Assembly: GCA_945889235.1 (NCBI GenBank)
Contig: CAMDBK010000047.1
Location: 1-13,887 of the forward strand
Direction of reading: 5' to 3'
Origin: Chitinophaga pinensis
GTDB lineage: Bacteria > Bacteroidota > Bacteroidia > SXHM01
DNA length: 13,887 nucleotides
The notes beneath the pieces are model-generated. The model was not told the DNA's origin and did not search any database. It worked only from the letters and a program-made list of their open reading frames with translations. The translations under genes and the position numbers were made by a program. How positions within the stretch are numbered: position 1 is the first letter of the stretch; every line of letters starts with the position of its first letter. Positions 7,639-13,887 of this stretch are shown here, in pieces.

Positions 7639-7896
7639 TCAGGCTTTTCCTTTAGAAGTAATATATTCCGCCATGCTGCGGATAGTTGCAAAAATCTTTT
7701 TTCCTTCAGCAGGATTTTCAATTTTTATTCCGTAATTTTTTTCAAGCAGAACAATAAGTTCAAGCGCATCAATGGAATCCAATCCTAACCCTTCACCAAA
7801 AAGCTGGTCGTCAGGACTGATGTCATCGGGAGAAACGCCTTCCAGATTCAGTTGTTCAATTATCTGTGTCTTCAGTTTTGCTATTAATTCGTCCAT
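7639..7896 (-). CDS. Acyl carrier protein
   Basis: An 85-residue acidic helical protein with the phosphopantetheine attachment motif GLDSIDALELIVLLE; Ser41 should carry the 4'-phosphopantetheine arm. Helix I is near residues 1-17 and the SPDD..LFGEGLGLDS loop precedes helix II, as in ACPs. It carries the growing chain between the KS, dehydratase and thioesterase encoded around it. Only one ACP is seen in the window; E. coli aryl-polyene loci carry two (ApeE, ApeF). It is slightly longer than housekeeping AcpP (about 78 residues), with a basic tail. The start has no Shine-Dalgarno; the 30-nt gap upstream contains a small direct repeat. Confidence 0.96.
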   Translation of the reverse strand: MDELIAKLKTQIIEQLNLEGVSPDDISPDDQLFGEGLGLDSIDALELIVLLEKNYGIKIENPAEGKKIFATIRSMAEYITSKGKA

Positions 7897-7900
7897 TTTA

Positions 7901-7936
7901 TATTTAGTGATTTATTGATTTACTATTTAGTGATTT
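7901..7936. repeat. 13-bp direct repeat at the ACP / KS-like junction
   Basis: TATTTAGTGATTT occurs at 7901-7913 and again, identical, at 7924-7936 (period 23), with a related ATTGATTTAC between. The second copy supplies the final codons (Ser-Asn-His region) and the TAA stop of the KS-like gene on the minus strand. Simple AT-rich composition limits significance. Confidence 0.6.
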
Positions 7937-8541
7937 GATATATATAACCTTTCTAAATTTTCAGCTATCAGCTCTGTTCCGTTTTCTGATTCCTCTGCCA
8001 GACTAAGAAATGCCTCCTGATTGTCATTCAGCAATTCAACCCAGCCAATGATAACTGCTTTCGCTTTTTTCTCAGCTATCAATTGTGTCGCATAATTACA
8101 CAAAAAATCTGCTTGAAATTGTTCAAAAACAAAAAAAGCATTTTCGCCTTTGAATTTATTGCGGATACTTATTTCGCCCAACATAATGTTTGGAAGTGTA
8201 TAAACAAACAATGAAGGACTTGGAAAGTCTTTCACCGTATTGTAGTAATTAATATCAGTATCCAGTGATGACGATGTATTTGCAAACAAAAGAGAAATAG
8301 TTGAAGAACCATATTGTTCTGCAAGATTTTTGTTTTTCAGCAAAAATTCGGAAGCCAGAAAAGCAAGTTTACAAAGGTCGTCCATCTTAAAGAACTTCAT
8401 GTAAGGCGAGGCATTCAGGTCGTACGTAGATTTAATAAATTCATTGAATGGTACTTGCTTCTCTTTGACAAGAAGTGTTTCACCATTCAGTTTTATCTGA
8501 TTGTTGTGGATGGAACAATAATTGGTAATATTTATTTTCAT
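7927..8541 (-). CDS. Half-length ketosynthase-like protein with Cys-to-Gln replacement
   Basis: A 204-residue protein matching only the N-terminal half of a ketosynthase (coronafacic-acid-synthetase-like / Ketoacyl-synt_2 type). Residues about 80-170 (SLLFANTSSSLDTD, FPSPSLFVYTLPNIMLGEISIRNKFKG) follow the KS layout up to the first half of the thiolase fold. Aligning KGENAFFVFEQFQADF with KGPNYSIVTACSTGAN of FabF puts Gln141 at the nucleophile Cys position, as in KSQ domains and many CLFs. No His motifs exist because the C-terminal half is absent. I start at 8541 (MKINITNYCS) rather than at an in-frame ATG at 8571, because the extra ten codons lie in a palindromic repeat. It sits between a KS gene and the ACP gene. 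It may be a regulatory or scaffolding partner, a decarboxylase helper, or a decayed CLF; similar short proteins recur, as I recall, in Bacteroidota polyene loci. Confidence 0.75.
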   Translation of the reverse strand: MKINITNYCSIHNNQIKLNGETLLVKEKQVPFNEFIKSTYDLNASPYMKFFKMDDLCKLAFLASEFLLKNKNLAEQYGSSTISLLFANTSSSLDTDINYYNTVKDFPSPSLFVYTLPNIMLGEISIRNKFKGENAFFVFEQFQADFLCNYATQLIAEKKAKAVIIGWVELLNDNQEAFLSLAEESENGTELIAENLERLYISNH

Positions 8542-8544
8542 TTT

Positions 8545-8613
8545 TGTAGAGACACAATGCTTGTGTCTCATTTTATTCTATTTATAAAGAGGCGCGAACA
8601 TCGCGCCTCTACA
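8545..8613. repeat. Composite palindromic element filling the KS / KS-like gene gap
   Basis: Nested structure: outer inverted ends TGTAGAG (8545-8551) and CTCTACA (8607-8613); inside, hairpin A GAGACACAA-TGC-TTGTGTCTC (8549-8569, perfect 9-bp stem) and hairpin B AGAGGCGCGA-ACA-TCGCGCCTCT (8588-8610, perfect 10-bp stem). On the minus strand it supplies the TAG stop of the upstream KS gene (8611-8609) and ends 3 nt before the next ATG. It looks like a REP/MITE-style mobile palindrome. It could also act as an mRNA processing or stability element; no U-tract follows either hairpin. Confidence 0.85.
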
Positions 8614-9760
8614 CGCTAAAAACTAACGCTGCATTGCAACCGCCAAACCCTGATGCTGTTTTCAAACTTGTATTTATTTCTTTCTTTTCTGTTTGTCTGA
8701 TAATATTTAATGGCATTGAAACTCCTGAATTTTCAAAACCAAGTGAAGAAATCATTGTGTTTTTTTTCATTGTTTCCAGCGCAATAACAGATTCAATAAT
8801 ACCGGCTGCACCAAGCGTATGACCGAAAAAACCCTTCATACTGTTGAGCGATACATTTTGCAAACCCGCAACTGAAAAGGCTTTTGCTTCCATTTCATCA
8901 TTAAAGGTTGTTGCCGTTCCATGTGCAGAAATAAAGTCAATTGCGTTTGCGCATTGTGCTTCATTGATTGCATTATTCACAGCCAAAGCCAATTCTTCTC
9001 CTGTGCGTGACGGACCTGAAATGTGATTTGCATCGTTACTTACCGAGCCTCCTGCAACTTTTATTTTCTTCTCATTGTTATGTAATAAATTTTCGTTTGA
9101 AGTGAGTAATAAAGTTCCGCAACCCTCACCCAATGTAATTCCTTTTCGCGCAGCATCATAGGGTTTACAGGGCTCATCACTCAATGCTTTGAATGAATTG
9201 AATCCCGACAAAGTAAATTCAGAAACCAAATCTCCCCCTGAAACAATTACGTTTTCATATTGTCCTGAACGGATTAAACGCTGAGCCGTAATAATGGCAA
9301 GAACACCGGAAATGCAGGCATTGCTGACAACCAAAGGTGAATTCTTCATTCCGAAATAACATGCAACTTCTTTTGCCATTTCAAAAAGCAATAATCTCTT
9401 TTCAGGAAAGATGCCATAATTTTGTTCTTCCAGTAAATTGATATTTCCTTTCGTGGTAGAAATAATCAAAAGTGTTTTTTCATTACTCAAATCCACCCCT
9501 GATTTTTCAATTACATCAGCAATGGAAAGAATAAATAGCTGTTCAAGACGAGTATAGTTTTGATTAGTGGAAAGCGTAGAAAATTTCTCACTCAATTTTC
9601 TATCATCAACCAGTGAAGCATGAAAAGGAAAAGATAAAAATTTGGGATTACTAAATTTCTGTATCCCGCTGTTGCCCTGCTCCATCGCTGAAAAATTTTC
9701 TTCAGCAGTATAGCCTAATGACGTAATTATGTTTCCCTCAGCAGCGAAAACAGTTTTCAT
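8609..9760 (-). CDS. Second beta-ketoacyl-ACP synthase, catalytically intact
   Basis: A 383-residue KS, shorter than FabF but with the whole triad: Cys149 in VVSNACISGVLA, His280 in ISAHGTATTFND and His314 in MKGFFGHTLGAAG. GEGCGTLLL and C-terminal ASGFGGCNAA motifs are present. It is clearly divergent from the KS at 6424-7632, notably a shortened N-terminal region and ACI rather than ACS after the nucleophile. E. coli aryl-polyene loci also carry a second, homodimeric KS (ApeR) besides the KS/CLF pair; the same division of labour, such as first condensation versus extension, is inferred here. The start overlaps the thioesterase stop as ATGA. The stop TAG falls inside the palindromic element, so the last residues may have been altered by that insertion. 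Confidence 0.93.
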   Translation of the reverse strand: MKTVFAAEGNIITSLGYTAEENFSAMEQGNSGIQKFSNPKFLSFPFHASLVDDRKLSEKFSTLSTNQNYTRLEQLFILSIADVIEKSGVDLSNEKTLLIISTTKGNINLLEEQNYGIFPEKRLLLFEMAKEVACYFGMKNSPLVVSNACISGVLAIITAQRLIRSGQYENVIVSGGDLVSEFTLSGFNSFKALSDEPCKPYDAARKGITLGEGCGTLLLTSNENLLHNNEKKIKVAGGSVSNDANHISGPSRTGEELALAVNNAINEAQCANAIDFISAHGTATTFNDEMEAKAFSVAGLQNVSLNSMKGFFGHTLGAAGIIESVIALETMKKNTMISSLGFENSGVSMPLNIIRQTEKKEINTSLKTASGFGGCNAALVFSV

Positions 9761-10185
9761 TTTAATAAACCTTGTTTCTTTTTCCAGTTTTCAAAAAAAG
9801 GAGGATGGTTGAGAAAAAGATTTCCTTTTTTGTCTAAAAAAACCTGAATAGTCTCACCAGTTGCTGAAAGCGCGCCATCTGACTTGCAGAATATTTTGTA
9901 GCGGAAATGAATTTTTGCAGCAGGATTATCTACAAACTCGGTTTCAATAATTGCTACATCACTATACTTTAAAGGCTTTTTGTGTTCGCAAAGTGTTTTA
10001 ACAATCGGTGTTGCAAAACCTTCGTTATACATGGTAAGATAGTTAAGCCCGTATTCTGCAGCAAAGGCTTCGCGACCGTCTTCAAAATATTTTATAAAAT
10101 TTCCGTGCCACACAATTCCAAGCGCATCGGTGTCACTGAAGCGGATTTGAATTTCGGAACGGGAAACAAAATGGGCTTTCTTCAC
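9757..10185 (-). CDS. 4-hydroxybenzoyl-CoA-thioesterase-like (YbgC-type) acyl thioesterase
   Basis: A 142-residue hotdog protein of the 4HBT/YbgC group. IQIRFSDTDALGIVWHGNFIKYFEDGREAF matches the family signature; Asp20 in the DTDALG motif aligns with the catalytic Asp of YbgC (DTDAGG). Such enzymes hydrolyse acyl-CoA or acyl-ACP thioesters; in aryl-polyene loci a thioesterase of this type (ApeK) is standard and may release or edit chains. The start is GTG at 10185: no upstream in-frame ATG fits, and residues 1-10 precede the conserved domain directly. It begins 2 nt after the receptor stop, with a GAAGG about 7 nt upstream inside the receptor's last codons that could serve as a ribosome site. 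Its stop overlaps the KS start as ATGA. Confidence 0.92.
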   Translation of the reverse strand: MKKAHFVSRSEIQIRFSDTDALGIVWHGNFIKYFEDGREAFAAEYGLNYLTMYNEGFATPIVKTLCEHKKPLKYSDVAIIETEFVDNPAAKIHFRYKIFCKSDGALSATGETIQVFLDKKGNLFLNHPPFFENWKKKQGLLK

Positions 10186-10187
10186 TT

Positions 10188-12725
10188 CTAAACCTTCAAT
10201 GTATATTGTATTGAAATACTCCTTGGTGCCTCAATCTTAAGCGGTCGTAATGTGTATTCTCTGTTCAGAATATTATTGCAGATGATTGCAATTTTATGGG
10301 CAGGTGAAATCTGATAACTCAAACGCATATCCATTACAATATTTCCTCTTTTATTGTCGCCAATAATAATCTTGTCAGGGACAACCTGTCCTGTTGACGG
10401 GTCATAATGCGATTCTTGATAAGTATCACCACGATATGCAGGTAGTCCTGTTCCTAAAACAGTATTATCAATTGCATAAAAAGTACGGTCAATATTTCTC
10501 ATATAGCTGTAATACCTGCAACTATAGCCCAATGTAAACTTCTTGTAATAGAACTCAACATCTATTTTTGCAATGTGCCTGAAACGATACTTAAGCATTG
10601 ACTTCGTAGTATCAATACTTGTTGTATTAAAGGTTAATTTATTTCCCTGAATACCATTTAAAGGATTATGGTCTGTATCAGAACTGTCTCTTCCAAATTC
10701 ATAGTTCGGCTGAAGGTTTTTAGGATTTGTATAGGTATAACCTGCGAGCACATTCATTCCGAAATTTTTAGTGAATTCACCTCTTCCTATAATGGAAATA
10801 TCAACACCGCGAACTTGTATATTTGCTGTATTCATAAACCTGAAGCCATTGCTCGACAGGCCTAGCTGTGGTTTCCACTGCGCAAATACGTATTCCATTG
10901 CATTCTGATATTCCTGCCAGAAACCGGCTAAATCAAAGTAACCAAAAAATTTACCGATTTTAAAACCCTGTTTAATTCCCATTTCAAAATTCCAGCTTGT
11001 TTCGGGTTTCAAACTTTGGTTAGGAAACACGCCTAATCCACCTGCACTTGTTTGTATATATTTTTCAGCAATGGTAGGAAAGCGATAACCTTGCCCGTAA
11101 GAAGTGCGGAAATAGGTTTCTTTAGCTGCCTTAAGACTAAGACCGCCTCTTATAACCGGTTTGGTAACAAATTCCTGCTCATTAATTTGAAAGAATTCAT
11201 AGCGTACTCCGCCTGAAAAATTAACAATGTCTTTCCAGAATTTTTTATCCAGCTGCATATATCCTGCAGCATTTTTTGAATTATTTAATCCGTTACTATC
11301 AGCGTTTGCTGTGTACAACTGCGACCATGAATCAACATAACTTCCTGTTAACCCGGCTGTCATTGTTAAGCCATCCAATGATTGCCATGAACGCTGAAAC
11401 TGATAATCACCAAAATATACTGTGCTTCTGTTACTTTGATTATTGCCGTTATTATTATCGGTGTGATTTATTCGGGTTCTGAAACTATTGCGATATCCTT
11501 TTTTAGTAAAGTAGGTGATATACGGATCAAGTGTAAACAGAAACATATCCTGAACGGTCATGGTGCCGGGATATGCAGAGTACATTCCGGAACCGGTATT
11601 GTCCCATACTAATGAAAAATTGGTGTGCGACATCATGAAATTTCCATTAAGCCCAACAGATAAACCCTCAATTTTTTTAATACGATAACGGAAATTAAAA
11701 TTCAATCTTGCTTTTTTGTCTGCAACATCATTTTTTGAAATTTCATAATTCTGATATTTGCTAAAATTTTCGGTAGTTCTGGTTAAATTAGGGCAGGTAG
11801 GGCAATTTAAATAGGTATCAATATTGGGCGGGCCTATATAATTATGATCGTACAGGGCGTTGCCTCCAATTACAAAATCAATTTGCCCTATTTTGCGTGA
11901 ATGGAAAAAATTCATGCCTGAAAAATTAGCTATGCCATCCCACCACTTTGCTTCTTTGTTAGCCGGTGTGCTGTACATTCCTGTAAAAATATTTACCTTG
12001 GTTACCGGTTCGTTTTTAGGGTAAGCGGTGCGGATATTTATTATTCCGTTAAGTGCCGAAGAACCGTACAGCACGGATGATGCGCCTTTGATTACTTCAA
12101 TCTGTTCAATATTTTCAACGGGAATAAAACTCCATTCGGGCTTACCCACATCACCAATTGAAATGGGAAGATCATCTACATAAACTCCAACCCGGGTTCC
12201 AACACCAAAGTTAAAACCACTGCCACCGCGTATTTGCGGCTCGCTATCAAGAATAACCACACCGGGAGCCTGCTCCAGGGCAGTCTGAACGCTTTTGGTG
12301 TTTTTGTTTTCTATGAGGTCAGGTTTTATTATCTCCATTGAAACGGTTACTTCGCCATAATTCTGTTCAAATTTTCCTGCTGAAACAACTGTTAGACCCA
12401 GTTCCTGCGCGGCATCATTCAATTCAATAGTGAAGGTGGTGAGCTGGTTTTCTTTTATATTCAAGGTAAGTGTATCGCTTTCCATTCCTGTAAAAGAAAA
12501 AACAATGTTTTGTTTTCCAACCGGCAGCTTCAGTTCATAGTTTCCGTTAAAATCGGTAATGGTTCCCACCTTGGTATCGCTTTGCAAAATAACGCTTGCG
12601 CCAATTATGGTTTCTTTTGTTTTGCCGTTGGTAACTGTTCCTTTTAAGGTTCCGGTTTGGGCCGATATATAGAAGCAAGAGCTAAGAAGCAGGAAACAAG
12701 ATAAAATAAAATGAAGATTTTTCAT
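10188..12725 (-). CDS. TonB-dependent outer membrane receptor with CarboxypepD_reg-like domain
   Basis: An 845-residue receptor. Order: signal peptide (residues 1-23, ends ISAQ); CarboxypepD_reg-like Ig domain (about 25-105, GTVTNGKTKETIIGASV...TDFNGNYELKLPVG); plug (about 112-235) with QIRGGSGF, VYVDDLPIS and IEVIKGASSVLYGSSALNGIINI; then a 22-strand-type barrel ending in the aromatic-poor IQYTLKV. A loop near residue 310 carries LNCPTCPNL with two cysteines, perhaps disulfide-linked. It would import a ligand using TonB energy; there is no SusD partner, so polysaccharide import of the Sus type is not supported, and the layout fits siderophore/cobalamin/metal or small-ligand receptors. The ligand is unknown. 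The thioesterase gene follows after 2 nt, placing the receptor at the head of the polyene-type operon or transcribed through into it. Confidence 0.94.
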   Translation of the reverse strand: MKNLHFILSCFLLLSSCFYISAQTGTLKGTVTNGKTKETIIGASVILQSDTKVGTITDFNGNYELKLPVGKQNIVFSFTGMESDTLTLNIKENQLTTFTIELNDAAQELGLTVVSAGKFEQNYGEVTVSMEIIKPDLIENKNTKSVQTALEQAPGVVILDSEPQIRGGSGFNFGVGTRVGVYVDDLPISIGDVGKPEWSFIPVENIEQIEVIKGASSVLYGSSALNGIINIRTAYPKNEPVTKVNIFTGMYSTPANKEAKWWDGIANFSGMNFFHSRKIGQIDFVIGGNALYDHNYIGPPNIDTYLNCPTCPNLTRTTENFSKYQNYEISKNDVADKKARLNFNFRYRIKKIEGLSVGLNGNFMMSHTNFSLVWDNTGSGMYSAYPGTMTVQDMFLFTLDPYITYFTKKGYRNSFRTRINHTDNNNGNNQSNRSTVYFGDYQFQRSWQSLDGLTMTAGLTGSYVDSWSQLYTANADSNGLNNSKNAAGYMQLDKKFWKDIVNFSGGVRYEFFQINEQEFVTKPVIRGGLSLKAAKETYFRTSYGQGYRFPTIAEKYIQTSAGGLGVFPNQSLKPETSWNFEMGIKQGFKIGKFFGYFDLAGFWQEYQNAMEYVFAQWKPQLGLSSNGFRFMNTANIQVRGVDISIIGRGEFTKNFGMNVLAGYTYTNPKNLQPNYEFGRDSSDTDHNPLNGIQGNKLTFNTTSIDTTKSMLKYRFRHIAKIDVEFYYKKFTLGYSCRYYSYMRNIDRTFYAIDNTVLGTGLPAYRGDTYQESHYDPSTGQVVPDKIIIGDNKRGNIVMDMRLSYQISPAHKIAIICNNILNREYTLRPLKIEAPRSISIQYTLKV
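12671..12700. repeat. Imperfect 14-bp repeat within the receptor signal-peptide codons
   Basis: AGAAGCAAGAGCTA (12671-12684) is followed by AGAAGCAGGAAACA (12685-12698); 10 of 14 positions match, with a shared AGAAGCA. On the minus strand these encode the SCFLLLSSCF part of the signal peptide. Weak on its own, noted because other signal/leader regions here are also repeat-built. Confidence 0.35.
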
Positions 12726-12872
12726 CTGAAAAGTTTTTGGTTAAGAATTTGAATTAATTCGCCTTCTGAATCATGTTAATGAAAGATGTCATATCGAGCG
12801 TAGTCGAGATACCAAAACAATTATGATTGCTTCTCGACTACGCTCGAAGTGACAATAATGCCCATTCATAAA
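12726..12872. other. 147-nt spacer between T9SS cargo gene and receptor gene
   Basis: Holds the inverted repeat at 12787-12853 and, next to the receptor start, TTTTTGGTTAA (12734-12744; TTAACCAAAAA on the coding strand), which also precedes the T9SS cargo gene. I find no TAnnTTTG promoter element on the coding strand here, and no hairpin followed by a T-tract. Confidence 0.6.
12787..12853. repeat. Inverted repeat with perfect 16-bp arms
   Basis: Left arm TCGAGCGTAGTCGAGA (12794-12809) and right arm TCTCGACTACGCTCGA (12832-12847) are perfect complements separated by 22 nt; pairing extends to GTCA (12788-12791) and TGAC (12850-12853) across two mismatched positions. The left half (12787-12812) recurs exactly, in inverted orientation, at 4558-4583. 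Likely a member of a dispersed genomic repeat family; a hairpin in the mRNA could also shield the cargo-gene transcript. No T-tract follows, so a classical terminator is not supported. Confidence 0.9.
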
Positions 12873-13751
12873 TTAACGGGTAACTACAAATTTTCCCGTG
12901 TGCAAAACTTCTGAATTCTTATCTGAAAAAATATACAGATAAATACCGGGTGAAAAGGTTGATATATTGGCTCTTGTAGTGTTTAGTCCAATGTCAAGGT
13001 TTGCTACTTTTTTTCCGGTTACATCAACTACCTGCATGGTTGCTGTTTCAGTTCCCGGATTTTTGATAAACAATTCTTCAGTTGCGGGATTAGGATAAAC
13101 TTTGAAATTTACTTTCGCTTCATTTTCGTGAATACCTGTGGTGATTACAAATTCAAGGTCATCAAACTGCACAACACTTCCAACAACAGGACTAAAACCT
13201 GAACTTGGCAGCAGAATAACTCTTGATAATTCAACAGCATTTGATGAATAATATTCAAAAGGTGCTGAGAAACGGAACCAGGTTGATGCAGCTACAGGCT
13301 GGTCAAAACGCGCACGGGCAATAGTATCACTTGCATCGGAATTCATCAGCAATACTTCCATATATCCGGTATCAGTATTTACAGGGGCGTATTTCATCCA
13401 TCCGGCAACGCTGTCGGGGCGCTGTGTGTAAGCAATTCCGCCTTCAATTACCTGTGTTGTAGTGTTAATTGTTCCGGTGGTAACAAGTGCGGGTGCAACC
13501 TGATTAAAAGGTGCGCCAATAAATTTTGTTTCGCCTCTTAATGAGTAAGTGCCTCCATGCGCATCAGTTGATTTTGAAGCAGTAACAATACCCAATATAG
13601 AGGTTGCCGAATTAAGCGTACTCCAGCCATTAGGATTGTCATATCCTGAACCGGCAGTCCATGCTTCAAAATCTGCATTGGGCAAGGCTTGCGCATTAGC
13701 TGAATAGTTAATAGCCAGGCCTGAAAGTATAAGAGTAAAAAGTTTTTTCAT
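12873..13751 (-). CDS. Secreted PCMD-like protein with T9SS type A sorting domain
   Basis: A 292-residue exported protein. Residues 1-20 are a signal peptide (MKKLFTLILSG...ANA before Gln21). Residues about 22-205 form a beta-rich domain: PNADFEAWTAGSGYDNPNGW at the start, a GTYSLRGETKF strand, RPDSVAGWMKYAPVNTDTGYMEV in the middle and QFDDLEF at the end; this resembles the putative carbohydrate metabolism (PCMD) / carbohydrate-binding jelly-roll domains of Bacteroidota. Residues about 214-292 are a type A T9SS sorting domain: FKVYPNPATEELFIKN, VVDVTGKKV, FSPGIYLYIF, HTGKFVVTR. The protein should cross the outer membrane by type IX secretion and be surface-bound or released. It has its own promoter; it is separated from the receptor by a 147-nt repeat-bearing spacer, so membership in the downstream operon is uncertain. 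The ligand is unknown. Confidence 0.9.
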   Translation of the reverse strand: MKKLFTLILSGLAINYSANAQALPNADFEAWTAGSGYDNPNGWSTLNSATSILGIVTASKSTDAHGGTYSLRGETKFIGAPFNQVAPALVTTGTINTTTQVIEGGIAYTQRPDSVAGWMKYAPVNTDTGYMEVLLMNSDASDTIARARFDQPVAASTWFRFSAPFEYYSSNAVELSRVILLPSSGFSPVVGSVVQFDDLEFVITTGIHENEAKVNFKVYPNPATEELFIKNPGTETATMQVVDVTGKKVANLDIGLNTTRANISTFSPGIYLYIFSDKNSEVLHTGKFVVTR

Positions 13752-13778
13752 TCGTTGATTTTTTGGTTAATAGTTGGT

Positions 13779-13807
13779 CAAAAGTAGAAAAATTTTAATA
13801 CGGCAAA
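13779..13807 (-). promoter_or_regulatory. Bacteroidota-type promoter for the T9SS cargo gene
   Basis: On the minus strand TTTG (13807-13804) and TACTTTTG (13786-13779), a perfect TAnnTTTG -7 element, are 17 nt apart. This matches the Bacteroidota housekeeping sigma pattern. The implied transcript starts roughly 15-25 nt before the ATG at 13751. It is the only convincing promoter I see in the window. Confidence 0.7.
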
Positions 13808-13887
13808 CCGGTTGGGGATTTGATGTTTTCAACAAGCCTGCCAAGAGGCAAAAACACACTTTAGTTTAAATAAAAAAGGCAATAGTT

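Noticed and set aside
8542..8571. Longer start (ATG at 8571) for the half-length KS-like protein
   Set aside because: The ten added codons (MRHKHCVSTK) are palindromic repeat sequence; the start at 8541 fits better.
6424..9760. Housekeeping fatty acid synthesis (fabF/acpP/fabZ) locus
   Set aside because: Presence of a CLF, a second KS, a KS half, LolA and NodB, and absence of fabD/fabG/plsX-type neighbours, point to a specialised pathway.
12657..12725. Receptor as a lipoprotein (LLSSC near residue 17)
   Set aside because: A better type I cleavage site follows at ISAQ, and TonB-dependent barrels normally use it.
12726..12786. Promoter for the TonB receptor gene
   Set aside because: No TAnnTTTG element could be found; TAATTCAA at a similar distance departs too far from the consensus.
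12787..12853. Rho-independent terminator for the cargo gene
   Set aside because: The hairpin is strong, but no T-tract follows on the transcribed strand and one arm is reused elsewhere, which favours a dispersed repeat.
13830..13860. Small hairpin (GCCT...AGGC) at the right edge
   Set aside because: A four-base stem without a T-tract; below what can be supported.

Overview
The window is a single-strand block of genes from a Bacteroidota genome; every credible gene reads on the minus strand. The assignment rests on a type IX secretion (T9SS) C-terminal sorting domain, a TonB-dependent receptor with an N-terminal CarboxypepD_reg-like domain, an S46 dipeptidyl peptidase, a promoter matching the Bacteroidota TTTG / TAnnTTTG pattern, and starts without Shine-Dalgarno sequences in AT-rich DNA. 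No rRNA, tRNA, CRISPR array or transposase is visible.

Layout in transcription order (high to low coordinates): a promoter and a secreted PCMD-like T9SS cargo protein (13807-12873); a spacer with a 16-bp-arm inverted repeat (12872-12726); a TonB-dependent receptor (12725-10188); then a tight run of type II fatty-acid/polyene-style genes: 4HBT thioesterase, ketosynthase (KS), a half-length KS-like protein with Gln at the nucleophile position, acyl carrier protein, a second KS, a chain-length-factor-like degenerate KS, a NodB-type polysaccharide deacetylase, a LolA-like protein and a FabZ/FabA-type hotdog dehydratase (10185-3542). The run continues with 4- to 8-nt overlaps into a DPP11-like S46 peptidase (3549-1339) and a WG-repeat/TPR-like protein cut by the left edge (1342-1).

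The core looks like an aryl-polyene/flexirubin-type biosynthetic operon: ACP, KS/CLF pair, extra KS, dehydratase, thioesterase and LolA are the recognised combination. Missing from the window are a ketoreductase, CoA/ACP ligase, ammonia-lyase, acyltransferase, methyltransferase and MMPL exporter, so the locus is either one part of a split pathway or a reduced variant. The NodB deacetylase and the half-length KS-like protein are the least explained parts. A plausible model is that ACP-bound acyl chains are extended by KS/CLF, processed by the dehydratase and thioesterase, and the product is moved toward the outer membrane with LolA; the product itself cannot be read from sequence.

A second theme is short repetitive DNA at several gene junctions. 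At least four repeat blocks overlap coding ends: they supply stop codons, an N-terminal leader or signal-peptide codons. One 26-bp sequence occurs both in the spacer near 12.8 kb and inside the start of the lolA-like gene.
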